Below the pieces are notes generated by a model. That model did not search any database. It saw nothing but the letters and a program-made list of their open reading frames with translations, and was not told where the DNA came from. The position numbers were made by a program, and so were the translations under genes. Positions 59,274-64,000 of a stretch of DNA of 64,000 nt are shown here, piece after piece (the first letter of the stretch is position 1; every line of letters begins with the position of its first letter). The stretch lies in NCBI GenBank assembly GCA_937958995.1, contig CALGAP010000007.1, positions 62,001-126,000 of the forward strand, given 5' to 3'. The DNA comes from an uncultured Chitinophagaceae bacterium. Its GTDB lineage: Bacteria; Bacteroidota; Bacteroidia; Chitinophagales; Chitinophagaceae.

Positions 59274-60905
59274 TTAAGCTTCTCCTAAGAACGGATACCT
59301 GTAATCGGTTGGCGGATCGAAAGTCTCCTTGATCGTTCTCGGGCTCAGCCAGCGATAGAGGTTCAGGATTGATCCGGCCTTATCATTGGTGCCGCTGGCG
59401 CGCGCACCGCCGAAGGGCTGCTGACCTACTACTGCGCCGGTGGGTTTGTCGTTGATGTAGAAGTTACCGGCCGACTGGCGCAGCTTCGCGGTGGCAAGCT
59501 CAATGGCACTTCTGTCGGTGGCGATGATGGAACCGGTTAATGCATACGGCGATGTGCTGTCAACCAGCGACAAGGTTTCTTCATACTTGTTCGCATCGTA
59601 CACATACACGGTGAGCACGGGACCAAATATTTCTTCGCACATGGTGACATATTTCGGATCCTTTGCTTCTATAACGGTGGGCTCAATGAAATAGCCTTCG
59701 CTCTTATCGTAGTTGCCACCTGCCCAGATAGAAACGTTCTTGTCTTTTTTCGCGTTATCAATATACTTCGCGATCTTATCAAAACTCTTCTCATCAATAA
59801 CGGCATTGATGAAGTTGGTGAAATCTTCCACCGTACCCATCCTGAAACTCTTGATGCCGTCGATCAGTTTTTGTTTTACTTCTTCAGCAATATTCGAAGG
59901 AATATACGCGCGCGAGGCTGCCGAACATTTCTGTCCCTGGAACTCAAACGCGCCGCGCAACAATGCCGTTGCCACTACATCAGGATTGGCGCTGCTGTGC
60001 GCAACCACGAAATCTTTACCGCCGGTCTCTCCCACAATGCGCGGGTATGATTTGTACTTCGACATATTTTTCCCGATAGTCTCCCACATCTGGTTGAACA
60101 CACCGGTTGATCCCGTAAAGTGAACGCCGGCAAAATCGGGGTGACTGAAACAAACTTTTCCCAAAGTAGGTCCATCTACATACACGAGATTGATGACGCC
60201 GTCGGGCAGACCAGCTTCCTGCAAAACGCGCATAAACATTTGCGCTGAATACACCTGTGTGTTGGCGCATTTCCATACCACTACGTTGCCGCACATGGCA
60301 GCCGAAGTAGGCAGGTTGCCGCCGATAGCGGTAAAGTTGAAAGGCGTTACAGCCAGCACAAAACCTTCAAGCGGACGATACTCCATGCGGTTATGCACAC
60401 CCGGACTGCTGATGGGTTGCTGGCGATATATCTCGCTCAGGAAGTGAACGTTGAAGCGCAGGAAGTCGATAATCTCGCAGGCGCTGTCAATTTCTGCCTG
60501 GAACACATTCTTGCTCTGACCCAGCATAGTGGTGCCGTTCATATAGGGACGATACCTGGTAGCAATCAGGTCAGCCGCTTTCAGGAAAATATTAGCGCGG
60601 TTTTCCCAACTCATCGAAGCCCACTGCTCGCGCGCGGCAAGCGCTGCATCGATCGCCTGCTTCACATGTTGTTCTTCTCCAACATGATAATACCCTAAAG
60701 TATGTTTTATCTCGTGCGGGGGATGGATAGCTGCCTTATTGCCTGTTCTCACCTCTTTTCCGCCGATATACATGGGTATATCTGCCTCCTTACTTTTCAG
60801 CTCTGCCAACACCTGTTTCAATGCTTTTTTCTCCGGAGAACCAGGCGCATATGAGAGTACCGGTTCGTTCGCGGGCATGGGATAGTTGAAATAGCCGTAA
60901 TTCAT
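59274..60905 (-). CDS. pruA: L-glutamate gamma-semialdehyde dehydrogenase (P5C dehydrogenase)
   Basis: A 543-residue aldehyde dehydrogenase. The N-terminal part has PHEIKHTLGYYH, then NAD-binding and the catalytic Glu in YPRIVGETGGKDF near 285. The nucleophile Cys is in FEFQGQKCSAASRAY near 326. The C-terminal motifs LTGSIIATDR and GQQPFGGARASGTNDKAGS fit the single-domain PruA group. It oxidises glutamate semialdehyde to glutamate in proline breakdown. It has its own promoter side and a palindromic terminator downstream. Confidence 0.93.
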   Translation of the reverse strand: MNYGYFNYPMPANEPVLSYAPGSPEKKALKQVLAELKSKEADIPMYIGGKEVRTGNKAAIHPPHEIKHTLGYYHVGEEQHVKQAIDAALAAREQWASMSWENRANIFLKAADLIATRYRPYMNGTTMLGQSKNVFQAEIDSACEIIDFLRFNVHFLSEIYRQQPISSPGVHNRMEYRPLEGFVLAVTPFNFTAIGGNLPTSAAMCGNVVVWKCANTQVYSAQMFMRVLQEAGLPDGVINLVYVDGPTLGKVCFSHPDFAGVHFTGSTGVFNQMWETIGKNMSKYKSYPRIVGETGGKDFVVAHSSANPDVVATALLRGAFEFQGQKCSAASRAYIPSNIAEEVKQKLIDGIKSFRMGTVEDFTNFINAVIDEKSFDKIAKYIDNAKKDKNVSIWAGGNYDKSEGYFIEPTVIEAKDPKYVTMCEEIFGPVLTVYVYDANKYEETLSLVDSTSPYALTGSIIATDRSAIELATAKLRQSAGNFYINDKPTGAVVGQQPFGGARASGTNDKAGSILNLYRWLSPRTIKETFDPPTDYRYPFLGEA

Positions 60906-61044
60906 AATCTGTAGTTTTCAGGTTGCGAAGGTACAGCAAATGAGTCCAACTTATCAACACTCTTTGCACGCTTCGCCAGACGCCCCCATTCTATGCAAGG
61001 CAAAGTCTAAATTTGAAAACCATTCACCTTAAAAGCATACCGTA

Positions 61045-62292
61045 GTGATTATAGGAGGTAAATCAAGGCTGACTGATTCTGCAAAATATCACCTGCCCGA
61101 TGTATCAAATATCGTAGTGAAGGATTTGCGGGAATACGGCGTGGAACAGGCTGGCACTTACAAAGGTGGAATTGAGGCATACAAGGGTATGCTGAATAAG
61201 ATACGCTCCGGATCAATACTTACAGAACAGGATTCAGTACGACTACTTCCCAAGACAGAAGAAACAAAGAAGAGGATACAAAAACAGATAGACTCGCTGC
61301 TTGAAAAATACTACGAACTGAAGAGCAAGGCAGATGAAATTCACAACAGTCGCGACATTGCAAAAGGACTTGTCCCGGCCAAACAGGCAGAAATCAACCT
61401 GCTGAAAAATCAGCTGGATGAGATTGGCAGTCATAACGGCAAGCTGCACCAGTACAATATGTTCAGCTGGGGAACTTTCAGTTTCCTCGCTTTCCTGCTG
61501 GTAGCACTTTCCTTCTATTTGCTTTACTTCTACATGAGCGTGGCCGATTTTGCGCTGAATGGTGTAGACCCTATGACGCTTTTCCAGGAAGGCAGGCTGA
61601 ACATTCAACTGCTGCCCAACCTGCGGCGACTGATCTACCTCATCATCAACTATCCGCCCCTGATCGTTTTTCCGACCATTTTCTTTGCGCTGGGCACCTG
61701 TATTCATTTGTTTTCGGAAAAAGGATTGAAGTATAAGAATGTAGTACTCGGATTGATTGCACTGGTATTTGTAGGCGATGTATTGCTGGCCTTCCAGGTG
61801 CACACCGCCGTCAATGAGATACTGGTAAAAGCCAACCGCGAAGAATTCAAGTCGCTGATTATGCCGGTGTATGCCGATTCAAGATTTTACCTGGTACTGT
61901 TCTTAGGTTTTGGCGTCTTTGCCATCTGGTCGGCAGTGTATTACCTGTTGCAACACGAATGGAGCAAACGCAACCAGCTAAGGCTTCGCTACAAACGCAT
62001 TGCGCGGCTGCAGGATGAAATACTGCAGTTGGAAGAAAAACGCATGCTCTACGAAACCGAACTGCAGCAGATTGCCAAACGCGTGGAAAACCTGAGCAAG
62101 GAAAAAGACAGGATGGTATTGCCTGTTGACACGATAGAAAAGAACATCAACTATTTCCGCGACGGGTGGAACGGCTACCTGAGCACCTTGTATGGAAGAG
62201 AAAAAGGCGAAGCGCAGATCAAGATTATCAATGAAAGTACCGAGGCGTACATAAGGGAACTGAAAGAGTACCAGGAATCATATTTTAAATAA
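61045..62292 (+). CDS. Four-TM coiled-coil membrane protein (envelope module, gene 1)
   Basis: A 415-residue protein starting with GTG at 61045, because no in-frame ATG exists before an upstream stop. The cytoplasmic start (about 1-140) is helical and ends in a coiled coil. Four membrane helices follow (FSFLAFLLVALSFYLLYFYM, LIYLIINYPPLIVFPTIFFA, YKNVVLGLIALVFVGDVLLA, FYLVLFLGFGVFAIWSAVYY), then a long C-terminal coiled coil (LRYKRIARLQDEILQLEEKR) to the end. I do not recognise the family. The next gene starts 8 bases later, so it belongs to a three-gene unit with two lipoproteins. Confidence 0.75.
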   Translation: MIIGGKSRLTDSAKYHLPDVSNIVVKDLREYGVEQAGTYKGGIEAYKGMLNKIRSGSILTEQDSVRLLPKTEETKKRIQKQIDSLLEKYYELKSKADEIHNSRDIAKGLVPAKQAEINLLKNQLDEIGSHNGKLHQYNMFSWGTFSFLAFLLVALSFYLLYFYMSVADFALNGVDPMTLFQEGRLNIQLLPNLRRLIYLIINYPPLIVFPTIFFALGTCIHLFSEKGLKYKNVVLGLIALVFVGDVLLAFQVHTAVNEILVKANREEFKSLIMPVYADSRFYLVLFLGFGVFAIWSAVYYLLQHEWSKRNQLRLRYKRIARLQDEILQLEEKRMLYETELQQIAKRVENLSKEKDRMVLPVDTIEKNINYFRDGWNGYLSTLYGREKGEAQIKIINESTEAYIRELKEYQESYFK

Positions 62293-62300
62293 AAGTGAAC

Positions 62301-63437
62301 ATGAAACGGTTAACCTATCTGGTGATGCTGGCGCTTGCACTTGCAGGGTGTAGTGAATTTGAGCAGGCGGTGAAAGATGCCAAGAAGGAAACCCCGCCGC
62401 CGCCGAAGGACAACTACATCATTCTGCTGGACCTCAGCGACCGCATACTCACCTATAACCAGCAACAGGTACCCAAGGATATTTTTGCAGTACAGTCAAT
62501 CTACAAAGCTTTCCGTGCCCGGCTGGAAGCAAAAGATCCTACGCGCTTATTCTATACCGTTAATGATAAACTGAAAGTACTGGTAGCACCACAGCGTAAT
62601 ACGCCACGCGATATTTACAATATGGCCGGCGACCTGCGCATTGCGCTCGCCGGCGTGCAACCCGAACAGAAAGCACACCTGATAGAGGAAACTGAAAGAA
62701 AATTCGACTCACTACTGCCGGTGTTGTATAAGAAAGCAGTGATCAGCAACAACAGCAAAGACTATCCCGGTGCCGATATCTGGCGCTATTTCAACGAAGA
62801 CCTGGCAGGTGACCTGGAGCCCGATGCCACCAATACTTTATTTATCATCACTGATGGCTATCTCGATTTCGAACCTACTGAAATGCGGCCTGTATCGAAC
62901 AATCGCTATACCAGTTGCTCGCAGATCATCAAGACGTTGAGAAACCAGCCCGACTGGCAGGCTCGATTTGAATCGGAAGATTATGGATTGTTGCCGGTGA
63001 AAAAGAAATTCTCCAATCTTAAAGTCGTGCTGCTGGAAGTAAACCCCAAAGATGAATGGCCCGGAGAATTCACCTTACTCACCGATATATGGAGCAAATG
63101 GCTGGAAGAAATGGGCATCACTTCTTACTCGTTCATCAAGGACGATAATGTCCATGAGCTGAATGAATCAATCGAAAAACTGATGGAAGTGAGTCTGCCG
63201 GGCAACAAGCAAAAACTTGCCTGGACGGCCGTAATGGATATTGATCCCGCACTGGTAGCGCAGGATAGCCTGGAGTTGGCAACGTTGAAAAAAAAAGTCC
63301 TTACCACAGAAATTATAACTAAGAACATTCTTACCGATACAATCGCCAGCATCACTGTGAAAGACAAGTCGAATCCCCCTTTGAAGCGATCTGTTAAACA
63401 AAAACAGGAGGCAGTAACCTTTGGTCCTGTTTACTAA
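62301..63437 (+). CDS. vWA-like lipoprotein (envelope module, gene 2)
   Basis: A 378-residue protein with a lipoprotein signal (LVMLALALAGCSEFEQAV; Cys17 is the lipid site). The domain after it begins YIILLDLSDRIL, where DLSDR replaces the usual DxSxS of a vWA metal site, and later has TLFIITDGYLDFEP, the family's strand-plus-TDG motif. vWA domains bind ligands through a metal. Here the altered first motif may weaken or change that site. The rest is helical and ends in basic residues. It lies between the membrane coiled-coil gene and an OmpA-like lipoprotein gene. Confidence 0.75.
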   Translation: MKRLTYLVMLALALAGCSEFEQAVKDAKKETPPPPKDNYIILLDLSDRILTYNQQQVPKDIFAVQSIYKAFRARLEAKDPTRLFYTVNDKLKVLVAPQRNTPRDIYNMAGDLRIALAGVQPEQKAHLIEETERKFDSLLPVLYKKAVISNNSKDYPGADIWRYFNEDLAGDLEPDATNTLFIITDGYLDFEPTEMRPVSNNRYTSCSQIIKTLRNQPDWQARFESEDYGLLPVKKKFSNLKVVLLEVNPKDEWPGEFTLLTDIWSKWLEEMGITSYSFIKDDNVHELNESIEKLMEVSLPGNKQKLAWTAVMDIDPALVAQDSLELATLKKKVLTTEIITKNILTDTIASITVKDKSNPPLKRSVKQKQEAVTFGPVY

Positions 63438-63449
63438 AAACAACCAACT

Positions 63450-64000
63450 ATGATTCGCAAACTTTGTTTTATCGGGTTGACAGGCTTCACCATATTCATG
63501 GCAGGCTGTGCCAGTTCACGCGTGCAAAGCCTGGCCAAGACCACCCTGGAAACCCTTGAGCTGGTAAAAAGGGAAGCGCAACGCGCCATTGAACTCACCA
63601 TGCAGCGTGTGCGCGCCTATGAAGTGGATCCGGATATCGGTAGAGAAATTGTTGCCAACCTGAGGTCAGCTGAAAAACAAATTGACGAACAAATTGCCAA
63701 GGCCGCAGAGCTGGATAAGGAGGGCAACCGCGAAGAAATTCTGCGTTTTGCCGAGCGCACCAATATCATCATTCAAAGCGCGCTTACCGATCTCAAATCG
63801 CTGAACGACATGTACGATATTTCAACGTTTACGCAGTTTGAGACCGCCACCTTCTTCCCCACCGGCGGCTATACCATTGCTGCCGATAAAATGGAAGAGG
63901 CGAAAAAATCAATTGAGCCCATTGTAAAACGCATCATAAAATTCTTCGGCGATCATCCGCGTCAGCGCTTCGTGGCCGTTGTGGTTTGTTATGGATTCTC
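63450..64000 (+). CDS. OmpA-like lipoprotein, 5' part only (envelope module, gene 3)
   Basis: The ATG at 63450 opens a frame with a lipoprotein signal (LTGFTIFMAGCASSRVQ; Cys21). A helical coiled coil follows (AKTTLETLELVKREAQRAI), and from about residue 130 an OmpA-like peptidoglycan-binding domain begins (FETATFFPTGGYTIAADKME). The gene continues past the window end, so the total length is unknown. OmpA-like domains anchor proteins to the cell wall. Together with genes 1 and 2 this points to a complex spanning both membranes, perhaps mechanical or sensing in nature (inference). Confidence 0.7.
   Translation, partial: MIRKLCFIGLTGFTIFMAGCASSRVQSLAKTTLETLELVKREAQRAIELTMQRVRAYEVDPDIGREIVANLRSAEKQIDEQIAKAAELDKEGNREEILRFAERTNIIIQSALTDLKSLNDMYDISTFTQFETATFFPTGGYTIAADKMEEAKKSIEPIVKRIIKFFGDHPRQRFVAVVVCYGF

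Noticed and set aside
1..64000. CRISPR arrays
   Set aside because: I searched for direct repeats of 24-40 bases with regular spacers. The repeated sequences found are palindromes or short iterons without spacer structure.

Overview
The window looks like a chromosomal stretch of a Bacteroidota bacterium, most likely a member of the Chitinophagaceae (inference). The reasons are the two-component sensor with a beta-propeller, Y_Y_Y and LytS-like layout, paired lipoproteins and small OMP_b-brl barrels, a CHAT/sigma-factor cluster, promoter-like TAnnTTTG boxes in place of strong Shine-Dalgarno sites, and the DNA repair, pyrimidine and proline genes present. I ran no searches, so family names rest on motifs read by eye.

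Layout. 0-7.4 kb: the tail of an unknown gene, a TPR-CHAT protease-like gene facing an ECF sigma factor and its membrane TPR partner, a secreted protein, and a head-repeat adhesin with an S74 autoprocessing domain. 7.5-21.6 kb: an integration hotspot at a tRNA-Leu(CAA) gene. A 13.4-kb element lies between two 14-bp copies of the tRNA 3' end (8147-8160 and 21548-21561). It encodes an integrase, an excisionase-like HTH protein, a primase-helicase, an HK97-type capsid, a tape-measure-like protein, a VRR-NUC-like nuclease and a ribbon-helix-helix protein. I see no large terminase, portal or tail genes. It reads as a phage satellite or a strongly reduced prophage. A truncated hsdM fragment lies just outside it. 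21.7-31.6 kb: a frameshifted DUF218/YdcF-like gene, two GH13 glycosidases, and a non-homologous end-joining set (LigD and Ku) with small neighbours. 31.7-40.4 kb: a sigma-factor remnant, a transglutaminase-like protein, a membrane protein, an Xaa-Pro aminopeptidase, rhodanese, a BNR-repeat protein, DUF486, ferritin, and a divergent SDR/HxlR pair. 40.5-50.2 kb: a LytTR regulator with its large sensor kinase, two paralogous lipoproteins, and SMC. 50.5-60.9 kb: a frameshifted CE15-like esterase, a metal-binding protein, pyrE, Nudix, thioesterase, coaD, pyrB, pyrR, three tandem outer-membrane barrels, and P5C dehydrogenase. 61-64 kb: an envelope module of a four-TM coiled-coil protein, a vWA-like lipoprotein and an OmpA-like lipoprotein that runs off the window.

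The most interesting parts are the satellite-like element with its own regulatory DNA, the CHAT/sigma cluster, and the terminal envelope module. The element's regulatory DNA includes paired RHH operators, GGGACRCGAT iterons by the primase gene, and a covarying hairpin array upstream of the capsid gene. Several families of long intergenic palindromes recur through the chromosome, and one copy is built into the coding linker of LigD.
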